DNA from: Sphingobacterium phlebotomi
Lineage (GTDB): Bacteria > Bacteroidota > Bacteroidia > Sphingobacteriales > Sphingobacteriaceae
DNA length: 64,000 nucleotides
Reading direction: 5' to 3'
NCBI RefSeq assembly: GCF_008180195.1
Contig: NZ_VTAV01000018.1
Coordinates: 1 to 64,000, forward strand
How positions within the stretch are numbered: the first letter of the stretch is position 1; each line of letters begins with the position of its first letter. Positions 34,904-44,194 of this stretch are shown one piece after another. Made by a program: the position numbers and the translations under genes. Below the pieces are notes generated by a model that had not been told where the DNA came from, did no database searches, and saw only the letters and a list, made by a program, of their open reading frames with translations.

Positions 34904-35770
34904 TTATCGTTCTACAGCCGTTTTGTAGGTTTTTATAGCATTAAATAAGTGTTGTACTATCTCTTTTTGACCTGCAGCTGACAGCATGTAATCTTCTTCG
35001 GTAGGACTGCTCATAAAACCAAGTTCGGTTAATACTGCTGGCATGCCTGCGGTAGACAATACGGCTAAAGAAAGCTCTTGAACACCTCTATTAGGACGAT
35101 TAGATTTGGAAAATTCATCCTGCATGTGGGAAGCCAACTTAATACTTTCCCTTCTATATTGATTTTTCATTAATTGGAATACAATCATACTGGAGGGATC
35201 CTTAGGGTCAAAACCGCCATAGTTTTCCTCGTAGTTGTCTTCCAGTAAGATAGAAGCATTTTCACGGATGGCGACATCTTGGCTACCCAAGCGGTTAAAA
35301 CCGCAAACAAAAGTTTCGGTACCCGTTACATTCGGTCTGCGGACCGTTGTGTTTACCCATCTACCTCTGCTATTTTTTACACGTCTGGTGCCGTTTGCGG
35401 AGTTGCAGTGAATGGAAATAAAAAGATCCGCTTTGTGCTTGTTGGCTAGCGCCGGTCGTTCATATAACGGTAGAAAGATATCCGTTTTTCGCGTGTAGAT
35501 AACTTTCACGCCCGGTATTTCGTCTTCAATTTTCTTACCTAATTTTAGAGCTACTTCTAGGGCAATGTCTTTTTCGTTCGATTTCCTACCCACAGCACCG
35601 TTATCTTTTCCACCATGACCGGCGTCAAGTACAATAGTACGTACAGGATGTCCAACACTTTTTGGCTCTTGTTCGGCGGGGGGAGGAGTAATAGATGAGG
35701 TCGTCAGCGTCAACGTAAAAATTGTAGCTACAAATAAAGTCAGCTTTTTTACATTTAAATTTCTCGTCAT
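34904..35770 (-). CDS. N-acetylmuramoyl-L-alanine amidase (Amidase_3)
   Basis: 288 residues with a signal peptide (about 1-26). The zinc amidase domain runs from about 43 to 283: VLDAGHGGKDNGAVG supplies the first His, a Glu follows in KSNEKDIALEV, SIHCNSANG supplies the second His, and the catalytic Glu is in VLTELGFMSS. Cuts the bond between MurNAc and the stem peptide in cell separation and wall turnover. Preceded by a TACCTTTG promoter element and probably cotranscribed with the MCE gene. Confidence 0.93.
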   Translation of the reverse strand: MTRNLNVKKLTLFVATIFTLTLTTSSITPPPAEQEPKSVGHPVRTIVLDAGHGGKDNGAVGRKSNEKDIALEVALKLGKKIEDEIPGVKVIYTRKTDIFLPLYERPALANKHKADLFISIHCNSANGTRRVKNSRGRWVNTTVRRPNVTGTETFVCGFNRLGSQDVAIRENASILLEDNYEENYGGFDPKDPSSMIVFQLMKNQYRRESIKLASHMQDEFSKSNRPNRGVQELSLAVLSTAGMPAVLTELGFMSSPTEEDYMLSAAGQKEIVQHLFNAIKTYKTAVER

Positions 35771-35810
35771 GTGTATTATATCCTTATATATCCTCGTTTA
35801 AAATATTTTA

Positions 35811-35818
35811 CAAAGGTA
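35811..35818 (-). promoter_or_regulatory. -7 element for the amidase gene
   Basis: TACCTTTG on the minus strand matches TAnnTTTG, 40 bases before the amidase ATG. Confidence 0.5.
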
Positions 35819-35875
35819 GTGTAAATTTATTTTTTATTAACGTTTGTCTGTCGCGCTTTCTAAATCTTTTTTGCC

Positions 35876-35883
35876 TATTTTTG
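35876..35883 (+). promoter_or_regulatory. -7 element for the lptD-type gene
   Basis: TATTTTTG matches TAnnTTTG, 47 bases before the TTG start. No clear -33 TTTG at 19 bases. Confidence 0.5.
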
Positions 35884-35930
35884 CCGATAGGTAGTTTTAG
35901 TACACACAAAAATAACATTCATAATTCACA

Positions 35931-38648
35931 TTGAAGACGTTAACTTGTTTTTTCTGTAGCATTTTGTTCTTGTTTGTGGCCATTTCGGCCTCCGGTGCAC
36001 AGGTTGCTTCGTCTTCAAAAACTACTACTACCTCTAACGCTCAAGATACCTCATTAATTGTTGCGGACAGCATAAAAAATCAAACAGACACTACAGGCGC
36101 TGTCGATTCGACGTCACTGACAGATACCACTAGAAACCACCTAAAGGAAACGCAAGGACAGGATACGGTGATGATGGAAGATGATAGTGGTCTGGAAACG
36201 ATGGTTACTATTGTTGCTAACGACTCGTCTTGGAATGAAGTGAGCAAAAATATGCTTCATCTATACAACGGCGCTAAAGTTAAATATCAGGACTTTGAGC
36301 TTGCTGCTGACTATATCCGACTGGATAGAAATACGAATCAATTGTTTGCGAGTGGAGTAACAGACCACAATGGCAAATACGTTGGTCGTCCGGTCGTTAT
36401 ATTTCCAGGGGAAAGTCCCAAATCGGTCGACTCATTGATGTATGATTATAAAAGCCGGGAGGGAAATACATATGGCATCATGACCGAGGAAGACGGGGCT
36501 TATGTCCAGGCAAGGGTAGTTCGAAAAAATCTATACGACGAGCTTTCTTTACAGACCGGGATGTACAGCACCTGTAACTTACCTTACCCGCATACACACT
36601 TTGGTATCCAATTTACAAAAGGTCTATTGGCGAAAAACCATATTATAGTAGGACCCGCATTTCTCGTGGTCGAAAATATACCTATTAAGTTCGTAGCGAT
36701 TCCATTTGGCTTTTTTCCGAAGAACAACAAAAGGTCCTCAGGACTTTTATTTCCTTCTTTTGGTGAGGATGCGACGCGCGGTTTTTCTATACGTGACATG
36801 GGCTGGTATTTGGCATTTAACGATTATTGGGATTCCGAAATTAGAGGAAGTCTATACTCAAAAGGCGCATGGGAAGGAAGCGTGCGTACAAACTACTTGG
36901 TGAATTATAAGTATAGTGGAGGTTTTAACATCCGTTATGCTTCGACGCCGTCCGGAGTAGAGGGCACAGAGAATTACGGCGTTAACCGCGATTTCAACGT
37001 AACCTGGAACCACACACAGCGACAAGAGGCCAACCCGGGAACTTCTTTTTCCGCTTCGGTTAATTTTGGTACCAGCTCCTATTTCCGGAATACAGGTTTT
37101 AACCAGCAAAATTCGATAGAAGACCTGACACGAAACAATATGTCTTCTTCGATAGCGTATGGTAAAGTGTTTGCTGATGGAAAAGTGAATTTTACGGCTA
37201 ATTTAAGCCATCGGCAGGACATGGCATCCGGGCAAGTGGATTTGGAGCTACCGTCTTTTAGTTTGAACGTATCCACGTTTAACCCTTTTGATTCTAAAGA
37301 TCGTGTAGGTGATCAAAAATGGTATCAACGGATTACAGTAGGATATAGTTTGCAGGGCCGAAACACCATCTCGACTACGGATTCCCTGCTTTTTAAGAAA
37401 GAAGCGCTAAATGATTTTACCAATGGTTTCCAACATAATATCCCGATAAGTTTAAGTTTAAATGCTTTCAAGTATTTTCAATTCAACACATCTATAAACT
37501 ATACAGAACGTTGGTATCTGCAATCTGTACGTAAGCGGTTGATTAACGAAGTCAATGGTTTTTCTGCTATGCGTGACACAGTCAGAGGTTTTGAGCGTGC
37601 TTATGACTATTCTATGTCAGCAGGGCTTTCTACGAAGGTTTATGGTATGTATCCGAAAATGGGAAAAGTAGAGGCTATCCGGCATGTGATTACACCATCG
37701 ATTAACCTCAACTATCGCCCCGATTTCTCTGATCCTACTTATGGCTTCTATCGGGATTTCGTAAACGATAACGGCGTGGTGGAACGCTATTCTATTTTTG
37801 AAGGTGGTATCTTTGGCGGACCTGGTGCAGGCAGATCTATGGGGATTGGTTTTTCGGTAGATAACAATATCGAAGCCAAAGTAAGAAACAACAACGATAC
37901 GACAGGCAATGAGGCGTTTCGGAAAGTGAAGATCCTACAAGGTCTGACCTTTAGCGGAAACTATAATTTCCAGGCCGATTCACTGAAACTTTCGACCATT
38001 AGTTTCTCTGGACGTACATCGCTCTTTAAGGAAAAGATCAATTTAAACTTCAACGGTACTTTTGACCCTTATACCTATAACAAAGAAACGGGACAACGTA
38101 TCGACCGTTTTGCGATTCAAGATGGAGATTTGGCTCGGTTGACCAATTTTGGATTGTCGTTTGACTATAGTCTTAACCCCAATGCAAACAAAAGCCGGAA
38201 TGATAATCTCGATTCGCTCCGTAACCAAATGCCGAATATGACAGCAGAACAGGCGGATGCACTGGCACGTATCAGTACCGACCCGAATGCGTTTGTCGAT
38301 TTTAATATTCCCTGGAACTTAAATGGTTCATTCAGTATGAATTATAATAAGTCTTGGAATTCCGCAGAAAGACGGATGATGAATACTGTTACCGCGACGG
38401 TCAATGTAAATGGCGACTTTAATGTTACGCCGAAATGGAAGGTACAATTTAATACCGGCTATGATCTTCGGCAAAAGGCGCTGTCATTGACGCGGTTTAG
38501 CATTTATCGAGACTTGCATTGTTGGGATATGTCTATAGGTTGGACACCTTTTGGACAATACCAAAGTTATAACATTACCATCCGTGCCAAAGCGTCGATA
38601 TTACAAGATTTGAAATTGACGAAACGCGAGAGCCATTATAGGTATTAG
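35931..38648 (+). CDS. lptD: LPS-assembly outer-membrane protein LptD (Bacteroidota type)
   Basis: 905 residues: signal peptide (about 1-23, CFFCSILFLFVAISASGA), a Ser/Thr/Asp-rich linker, an OstA/LptD-like N-domain (about 95-215; HLYNGAKVKYQDFELAADYI), and a large barrel of amphipathic strands to the C-terminus, with ATPFGFFP-like IPFGFFPKNNKRSSGLLFPS early in the barrel. LptD inserts LPS in the outer leaflet. Translation must begin at TTG (35931), because a stop codon lies three codons upstream in frame and no ATG or GTG precedes the signal peptide. Divergent from the amidase gene. Confidence 0.88.
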   Translation: MKTLTCFFCSILFLFVAISASGAQVASSSKTTTTSNAQDTSLIVADSIKNQTDTTGAVDSTSLTDTTRNHLKETQGQDTVMMEDDSGLETMVTIVANDSSWNEVSKNMLHLYNGAKVKYQDFELAADYIRLDRNTNQLFASGVTDHNGKYVGRPVVIFPGESPKSVDSLMYDYKSREGNTYGIMTEEDGAYVQARVVRKNLYDELSLQTGMYSTCNLPYPHTHFGIQFTKGLLAKNHIIVGPAFLVVENIPIKFVAIPFGFFPKNNKRSSGLLFPSFGEDATRGFSIRDMGWYLAFNDYWDSEIRGSLYSKGAWEGSVRTNYLVNYKYSGGFNIRYASTPSGVEGTENYGVNRDFNVTWNHTQRQEANPGTSFSASVNFGTSSYFRNTGFNQQNSIEDLTRNNMSSSIAYGKVFADGKVNFTANLSHRQDMASGQVDLELPSFSLNVSTFNPFDSKDRVGDQKWYQRITVGYSLQGRNTISTTDSLLFKKEALNDFTNGFQHNIPISLSLNAFKYFQFNTSINYTERWYLQSVRKRLINEVNGFSAMRDTVRGFERAYDYSMSAGLSTKVYGMYPKMGKVEAIRHVITPSINLNYRPDFSDPTYGFYRDFVNDNGVVERYSIFEGGIFGGPGAGRSMGIGFSVDNNIEAKVRNNNDTTGNEAFRKVKILQGLTFSGNYNFQADSLKLSTISFSGRTSLFKEKINLNFNGTFDPYTYNKETGQRIDRFAIQDGDLARLTNFGLSFDYSLNPNANKSRNDNLDSLRNQMPNMTAEQADALARISTDPNAFVDFNIPWNLNGSFSMNYNKSWNSAERRMMNTVTATVNVNGDFNVTPKWKVQFNTGYDLRQKALSLTRFSIYRDLHCWDMSIGWTPFGQYQSYNITIRAKASILQDLKLTKRESHYRY

Positions 38649-38649
38649 G

Positions 38650-38838
38650 TGTTCTTTTTTTCCTTAAAAAAGAACCAAAACCGAACGAAGTGAGCTCATG
38701 AATACTAAAAACAAACATGAATTCATAAAACTCGTCGCTGAAAAATTTTGAAGGATTGGATAATGCAAAAATGTTGTTTCTACAGATTTCAAAATTTAAC
38801 TTCGTTGAGCTCGCCAAAGGCTCGGTTTTGATGCGACA
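38650..38838. repeat. Dispersed intergenic repeat, copy B (inverted)
   Basis: The 261-base gap between lptD and cinA holds no credible gene. It begins TGTTCTTTTTTTCCTTAAAA then AAGAACCAAAACC, followed by GAGCTCATGAATAC and AATTCATAAAACTCGTCGC. Read in reverse it matches 31558-31645 and 44022-44107. A second partial inverted copy lies at 38798-38838. Confidence 0.6.
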
Positions 38839-38909
38839 TGTAAGGTTAATGGGGGATATTACAGCAGGATGCAAATGTCCTTAGATTTTATATTAGGTGT
38901 TGAAAAAAG

Positions 38910-40151
38910 ATGAAAGCAGAAATCATTACCATAGGCGACGAATTATTAAATGGGCAGGTCGTGGATACCAATTCCGCATGGATTGCCCAACACTTAGGAG
39001 CATTGCATATCCCCGTTGTCCATATTACTTCGATATCCGATAAAGAGCATGCTATAAAAAATGCTTTACGGCAGGCTGAAGAGCGTGTCGATGTGATCAT
39101 TATGACCGGTGGGCTGGGACCTACCCGAGATGACGTTACAAAAGTAGCCGTAGCAGATTATTTTGGAACTACGCTGATACGTAATCAAGCTGTACTGGCA
39201 CATGTAGAAAAGATTTTTCGTCGTGCAGGTAGGAAAAATATGCCAGCTATGAATATTGGTCAGGCGGATGTATTGGCAAATGCGACCGTTCTGTTTAATG
39301 ATGTGGGAACAGCACCGGGGATGGCAGTCGAACGTGACGGTAAATATTTCGCTTTTTTGCCGGGTGTACCGTTTGAAATGAAGTTCTTGATGGAAAACCG
39401 CGTATTGCCTGTGTTGCGCGATTCATACAAAAGCAATGTATTTGTTTATAACACCTACTTATTAACAGTAGGTATTGGAGAATCCCATTTGGCTGAGCAG
39501 ATTGCCGATATAGAAAACGCATTGCCGCCGTTTATTACCTTATCGTATCTTCCGAAAATTGGTATGGTACGTTTGCGTTTTACCGGGGAGGGATCGGATA
39601 TCGAAACCTTAACAAGTATAACCGATAGCTTTAAAAAACAGGTGATGGAACGGGTGAAAGACTATGTTGTTTCGACAGACAATCGTTCGTTTGAAGAAGT
39701 ACTGGTACAGACATTTACAGCTTCTGGTGTTACACTCTCTACGGCTGAAAGCTGTACAGGAGGTCGTATTTCCGCGCAGATTACGGCCGTTACCGGAGCT
39801 AGCCAAATGTTTCAGGGAGCTGCGGTCGTTTATTCCAATCAAGCGAAGATGGATGTTTTACGTGTTTCACCGGATACATTAGCACAGTATGGGGCTGTCA
39901 GTGAGCAGACCGTTAAAGAAATGGCGGAAGGAGCAAAGCGTGTATTCGGCACAGATTATGCCATTGCGACGAGTGGTATTGCCGGTCCGGGCGGAGGTAC
40001 GGAAACGAAGCCGGTTGGTACGGTCTGTATAGCCGTTGCCGGCAGATCTGAAACCCGAACACAAACCTTCCATTTTAAAAACGATAGAGCCATCAATATC
40101 GAACGTACAGTTGTGGCGGGATTAACTATGCTTTGGAATATATTGAAATAA
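38910..40151 (+). CDS. cinA: CinA family nicotinamide-nucleotide amidohydrolase
   Basis: 413 residues, two domains. The N-terminal MoaB/MogA-like domain (about 1-170) has ITIGDELLNGQVVDTNSAWI and MTGGLGPTRDDVT. The C-terminal CinA domain (about 255-410) has LSTAESCTGGRISAQITAV, SNQAKMDVL and ATSGIAGPGGGTETKPVGTV. The C-terminal domain deamidates nicotinamide mononucleotide in NAD salvage; the N-terminal domain is linked to ADP-ribose hydrolysis in some homologues. Full length. Confidence 0.94.
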   Translation: MKAEIITIGDELLNGQVVDTNSAWIAQHLGALHIPVVHITSISDKEHAIKNALRQAEERVDVIIMTGGLGPTRDDVTKVAVADYFGTTLIRNQAVLAHVEKIFRRAGRKNMPAMNIGQADVLANATVLFNDVGTAPGMAVERDGKYFAFLPGVPFEMKFLMENRVLPVLRDSYKSNVFVYNTYLLTVGIGESHLAEQIADIENALPPFITLSYLPKIGMVRLRFTGEGSDIETLTSITDSFKKQVMERVKDYVVSTDNRSFEEVLVQTFTASGVTLSTAESCTGGRISAQITAVTGASQMFQGAAVVYSNQAKMDVLRVSPDTLAQYGAVSEQTVKEMAEGAKRVFGTDYAIATSGIAGPGGGTETKPVGTVCIAVAGRSETRTQTFHFKNDRAINIERTVVAGLTMLWNILK

Positions 40152-40251
40152 TATTTTATTTTTACCCCATTATAAAATATTATGTTTTGTTTAATTGAAT
40201 TTGTTAGATTAAATGTTAATTTAGTAAATCATTCAACGAACTTAGATCAGT

Positions 40252-41682
40252 ATGGGTATATATAAAGTGGTTCTTCCACGAATGGGAGAAAGTGTTTCCG
40301 AGGCGACCATTACAAAATGGGTGTGCGCCATTGGAGATTCGGTTGAGGAGGATGATCCAATTGTGGAAATAGCCACAGACAAAGTGGATTCTGACGTTCC
40401 TGCTCCGGTGACAGGAAAGTTATCCAAGATTTTTTTTGAAGAAAACCAAGTAGCGCAGGTGGGCGAAGTGATCGCGTGGATTGAAGTAGAGGGAGAGATA
40501 GATGAAGATAAAGATGCGTCCGGAACTGAAGAAACAGGGTTTGAGCCTCAGCCGGAAATATCCCAAGATACAGTTGAGCCGGATGTCATAGAGGAAGAAC
40601 CTCTGGAGGCTATTTCTGCGAAGCAGGAAGCAAGCCCAACGCAGGATATTCCAGGTACAGAACTATTGGAACAAGAAACACCTGACAAGACGATGTTACA
40701 TTCCGGTTCTCGTTTTTATTCCCCTTTAGTCAAGAATATTGCACAGGAAGAAGGGCTTAGTCAGACAGAATTGGATAGTATCCGTGGTACAGGGGCAGAA
40801 GGCAGAGTCACGAAACAGGACATTCTCGATTACATCGGCAAACGTCCGGCGAATTACCCACGAGTTGGATCAGAGGAAACAGCACCGAAACCAGTATCGT
40901 CGGATCAGCACGTCATTGCACCTCCTTTCAAAGAAAAAGAAGAAGGGGGAAATACCCCGAAAATAACAACACCGGGTGATGAAATTGTAGAAATGGATCG
41001 TATGCGTAAGCTTATAGCAGATCATATGGTGCATAGTGTTAAAACATCGCCGCATGTGGCTTCCTTTGTAGAAGCGGACGTAACGAATCTGGTCAATTGG
41101 AGGAATAAGATAAAGGATAGCTATAAAAAGCGGGAAGGTGAAAATATTACCTTTACACCCATTTTCATTGAAGCCATTAGTAAAGCATTACGCGACTTCC
41201 CCATGGTTAATGTATCGGTGGATGGGTATCAAATCATCAAGCGGAAGAACATCAATATCGGTATGGCAGCGGCACTGCCTTCTGGCAATTTGATTGTACC
41301 GGTTATTAAAAATGCCGACCAGTTAAGTTTAGTCGGGTTGAGTAAAACAGTCAATGATTTGGCACATCGGAGTAGGCAGAATCAGTTGAAACCCGATGAT
41401 ACGCAGGGCGGAACTTTTACGTTTACCAATATTGGTGCTTTTGGCAATATTATGGGCGTACCCATTATTAACCAACCGCAGGCTGCTATCTTGGCAGTAG
41501 GAACAATTAAGAAAAAACCTGCTGTTCTGGAAACGGAGTATGGGGATGTGATTGCTATTCGCCACATGATGTACCTGTCCATGTCTTACGACCATCGTAT
41601 CATTGATGGTGCATTGGGGGGTACCTTCCTGAAACGCGTTGCGGATTATTTAGAAAATTGGGATACAAATCGGGAGATTTAA
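40252..41682 (+). CDS. Dihydrolipoamide acyltransferase, E2 of a 2-oxo acid dehydrogenase complex
   Basis: 476 residues. Lipoyl domain at 1-77 (lipoylated Lys in EIATDKVDSDVPAP), an acidic flexible linker (about 80-160), E3/E1-binding domain (about 163-202; YSPLVKNIAQEEGLSQTELD and GAEGRVTKQDILDYI) and a catalytic acyltransferase domain (about 250-476) ending with the active-site MSYDHRIIDGALGG. The start of the lipoyl domain (VVLPRMGESVSEATI) resembles branched-chain E2 (BkdB) or 2-oxoglutarate E2 more than pyruvate E2. No E1 or E3 gene is adjacent, so the exact complex is uncertain. Confidence 0.9.
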   Translation: MGIYKVVLPRMGESVSEATITKWVCAIGDSVEEDDPIVEIATDKVDSDVPAPVTGKLSKIFFEENQVAQVGEVIAWIEVEGEIDEDKDASGTEETGFEPQPEISQDTVEPDVIEEEPLEAISAKQEASPTQDIPGTELLEQETPDKTMLHSGSRFYSPLVKNIAQEEGLSQTELDSIRGTGAEGRVTKQDILDYIGKRPANYPRVGSEETAPKPVSSDQHVIAPPFKEKEEGGNTPKITTPGDEIVEMDRMRKLIADHMVHSVKTSPHVASFVEADVTNLVNWRNKIKDSYKKREGENITFTPIFIEAISKALRDFPMVNVSVDGYQIIKRKNINIGMAAALPSGNLIVPVIKNADQLSLVGLSKTVNDLAHRSRQNQLKPDDTQGGTFTFTNIGAFGNIMGVPIINQPQAAILAVGTIKKKPAVLETEYGDVIAIRHMMYLSMSYDHRIIDGALGGTFLKRVADYLENWDTNREI

Positions 41683-41690
41683 ATAACAAA

Positions 41691-41718
41691 AACGGCGTGT
41701 ATTTTACACGCCGTTCTT
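41691..41718. terminator. Bidirectional intrinsic terminator
   Basis: Eleven-base-pair perfect stem 41691-41701 / 41705-41715 (AACGGCGTGTA and its complement) with a 3-base loop, flanked by A-rich and T-rich sequence. Lies between the E2 gene and the convergent coiled-coil gene. Confidence 0.85.
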
Positions 41719-41719
41719 G

Positions 41720-42013
41720 TTATTTAGCATTGTTAATCGCCTCTTGCTCCCGTAACCTATCGATATTGTTCTTTTCGCTATATTCTTCGGTTTTTTCTTG
41801 GAAAGATTCCAAAATTTCCCGAATAGAATCGGAGTTGTCTGCTGTCCGTTGATAGATATCCGGCATTTTTGATTCGATTAATTTATCCCCCAACTCGATG
41901 TTATCTACTTCAATCTTGCCTATCTTTTCTAAAACAGCCTGCTGACTATTTCGTACGTCTTCCAGTTCTCTGGCGATCTTTTCCATCAGATCGAATTTTT
42001 TCAACTTGTCCAT
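41720..42013 (-). CDS. Small coiled-coil protein, function unknown
   Basis: 97 residues, rich in Glu, Lys and Asp with regular hydrophobic spacing (LMEKIARELEDVRNSQQAVL, IREILESFQEKTEEYSEKNN), so mostly helical and probably coiled coil. No signal peptide or known domain. The ATG at 42013 is clear, and a bidirectional terminator lies directly past the stop. I do not recognise a family. Confidence 0.65.
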   Translation of the reverse strand: MDKLKKFDLMEKIARELEDVRNSQQAVLEKIGKIEVDNIELGDKLIESKMPDIYQRTADNSDSIREILESFQEKTEEYSEKNNIDRLREQEAINNAK

Positions 42014-42110
42014 ATCACATTTTGTTTTAGTTTCTTTTAATAAAACGTATTTCTGTAGGAATTGTTTCGAAAGGCAGGATATAGTTGATAGGCGGACGGC
42101 TTGTGAGCGT

Positions 42111-42363
42111 GGCGAATAAAGATAATCTGTGGGTGAATAAAGATCGTTTGTTAGTGCTTTAGGACTTCATTTTCAGAATAAGAACGATTTGTTGGTGAAT
42201 AAAGTTTATTTGTTGGTGCATTTGAACTTTATTTCTGGGATAAGAACGATTTGTTGGTGCATTTGAACTTTATTTCTGGGATAAGAACAATTTGTTGGTG
42301 AATAAAGTTTATTTGTTGGTGCATTTAAACTTTATTTGTGGAATAAGAACAATTTGTTAGGCA
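42111..42363. repeat. AT-rich tandem repeats, two alternating units
   Basis: The 498-base gap between the coiled-coil gene and the MATE gene holds a run of imperfect repeats. A 41-base unit (core TTTGTTGGTGCATTTGAACT then TTATTTCTGGGATAAGAAC) occurs at 42207-42247, 42248-42288 and 42310-42350. A 21-base unit (TTTGTTGGTGAATAAAGTTT) precedes the first and third. More diverged copies reach back to 42111. No reading frame or RNA family was recognised. The remainder of the gap (42014-42110, 42364-42511) shows nothing. Confidence 0.7.
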
Positions 42364-42511
42364 AAAAGACTTTTCTTATTTCGAAAAAATGAGGTGTAAA
42401 ACAATGTTTAAATAGGTTTAAAGGTCGTTTTATCAGTTAAAATGACGTTTCTGAGTAGGGTGTTTTTGTGACAAAAAAAATGACAAAAATTTCTTTCATC
42501 TTTTTGGGTTA

Positions 42512-43876
42512 CTACCCAAACCTATCCATCCGTTGTCGAATAATGCTCCGGTAGCGCATATAAAGCAGTATCGAAGAGGTCAACAACCCGAGGGAAAGCC
42601 CGTACCATACACCTTGCACGCCAATGTTGAAATAGATACCTAAGAGATATGCAGCAGGAATACCAACGATCCAGTAAGCAATAAAAGTAATCAGGGTAGG
42701 GACATTGACATCGCCCATTCCACGCAGCACACCTAATCCAACGACTTGTGTGCCATCAAACAGCTGGAACAGTCCGGCGATAATCAAAAGTTGTGCGGAG
42801 ATACTGATAACAGCTTGGTCGTCACTAATTATTCGGGGTAAATATTGGTTGAAGACGGCAAAAATCATCGCACAGATCAACATGAATATAATAACAAGGT
42901 GATAAGAAACAGTAGCAAACTTCTTTACCCGTATCATGTTTCTTTTCCCATAACTATGTCCCGTTTTGATGGTTGCAGCCGAGGCGATCCCACTGGCCAT
43001 CATATAGGTCATGGAAGCTAAGGTAATGGCCACTTGATGACTAGCCTGTTCCACGGCACCGATTTTTCCCGCGATAAGGGATGCCGCAGCAAAGGAACCG
43101 ACTTCAAATACATATTGCAGGGCCATCGGGGCACCGATTTTAAAAATGCTCTTTATCCGGGAGAATTCCGCATGGAAAAATGAAAATGTTTTTGTGTATA
43201 AGCTGAACCGTTTGGAGCGTAAGACATAAAACGACATGGCCAACATCATTAAAATTCGATCAATTAAAGTTGCATACCCAACACCGACAATACCCATCGG
43301 CTTGATACCGAACATACCTTTTACAAAAATAATCGCTAAAATGATGTTAAGCACATTGCCCCAGATGGTGATATTCATGGCTTGTCGGGTAAAGCCGAGC
43401 CCCTCGGCAAACTGTTTAAATGTATTGAATGCCATTAGTGGTATAACGGAGAACATCAACACCAATAAATAGGGCTTTGCCGTTTTTACAACTTGGGGAT
43501 CCTGATCAAGATGCTCCATGGCATACATTGACCCAAAACCAATGAGGCCAAATAGCACCATAGCCGTGGCAATATTTAACCAAAGACTGCTAGAGAGTAA
43601 TTTCCCACATACTTCCTTGTCACCCTTGCCGTTGGCTTGCGCGATAAGGGGCGTCAGACCATAGGAAACACCAAGACCGATCACCATGACGACAATAAAT
43701 ACGGAGTGTACAAGGGAAACCGCTGCCAGCGGTATCGTTCCTGCAAATTTACCCACCACGACCGTGTCCGCTGTTTGGACCAACGTATGCCCTAATTGGG
43801 AAATAATAACAGGGCCAGCAAGCGCAAAAGCGCTCCAATAAAAATGCCTGTTTTGTTTATAGTAATGATGTAACAT
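42512..43876 (-). CDS. MATE-family multidrug/sodium efflux protein
   Basis: 454 residues with about twelve hydrophobic helices in two similar halves. MATE features include ALAGPVIISQLGHTLVQTAD in helix 1 (about 17-36) and GLGVSYGLTPLIAQANGKGD (about 67-86), with the related ASGIASAATIKTGHSYGKRN in the second half. Antiports drugs or metabolites against sodium or protons across the inner membrane. The ATG at 43876 is chosen because the family starts there and a TATATTTG promoter element overlaps the longer frame. Confidence 0.9.
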   Translation of the reverse strand: MLHHYYKQNRHFYWSAFALAGPVIISQLGHTLVQTADTVVVGKFAGTIPLAAVSLVHSVFIVVMVIGLGVSYGLTPLIAQANGKGDKEVCGKLLSSSLWLNIATAMVLFGLIGFGSMYAMEHLDQDPQVVKTAKPYLLVLMFSVIPLMAFNTFKQFAEGLGFTRQAMNITIWGNVLNIILAIIFVKGMFGIKPMGIVGVGYATLIDRILMMLAMSFYVLRSKRFSLYTKTFSFFHAEFSRIKSIFKIGAPMALQYVFEVGSFAAASLIAGKIGAVEQASHQVAITLASMTYMMASGIASAATIKTGHSYGKRNMIRVKKFATVSYHLVIIFMLICAMIFAVFNQYLPRIISDDQAVISISAQLLIIAGLFQLFDGTQVVGLGVLRGMGDVNVPTLITFIAYWIVGIPAAYLLGIYFNIGVQGVWYGLSLGLLTSSILLYMRYRSIIRQRMDRFG

Positions 43877-43909
43877 CGTGTTTCGCGTGTGCGCCAATAT
43901 TCGAGTCTG

Positions 43910-43917
43910 CAAATATA
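43910..43917 (-). promoter_or_regulatory. -7 element for the MATE gene
   Basis: TATATTTG on the minus strand matches TAnnTTTG, 33 bases before the chosen ATG. No clear -33 element. Confidence 0.5.
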
Positions 43918-44021
43918 GTTAAGTTTTGCATTATCCCTCCTTGTCTCCAAACGTCCATCCGGGGATTTGAGGTTTGTAGAAACTCACCCTTTGCACTACC
44001 CGCTCCTCTCAAATACCCGAA

Positions 44022-44107
44022 GGACGAGGTTTATGAACTTGTGTTTACTTCGGTGTTCATGAGCTCCCAGTGGTCGGTTTTGATCCTTTTCTACGGAAAA
44101 AAAGGAT
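44022..44107. repeat. Dispersed intergenic repeat, copy C
   Basis: Within the 318-base gap between MATE and tatA genes. The core GACGAGGTTTATGAACTTGT, GTTCATGAGCTCCC, TGGTCGGTTTTGATCC and GGAAAAAAAGGATA aligns with 31558-31645 in the same orientation and with 38650-38735 in reverse. The left part (43921-44021) resembles the sequence next to copy B (TTGCATTATCC) more weakly. Confidence 0.6.
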
Positions 44108-44125
44108 ATAAATGTTACATTAAAA

Positions 44126-44158
44126 TTTGGAGGAAACACAAATTTACACTTACCTTAG
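44126..44158 (+). promoter_or_regulatory. Probable promoter for tatA
   Basis: TTTG at 44126-44129, 21 bases, then TACCTTAG at 44151-44158 (one mismatch to TAnnTTTG). An AGGAGAAGGA ribosome-binding sequence, rare among genes of this window, lies just before the ATG. Confidence 0.45.
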
Positions 44159-44194
44159 TTGATTGTTAAGAAAGATTAAAAGGAGAAGGATAAA

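Noticed and set aside
42111..42363. CRISPR-like regular repeats
   Set aside because: Units are contiguous and alternate between two lengths, without unique spacers, and no cas genes are nearby.
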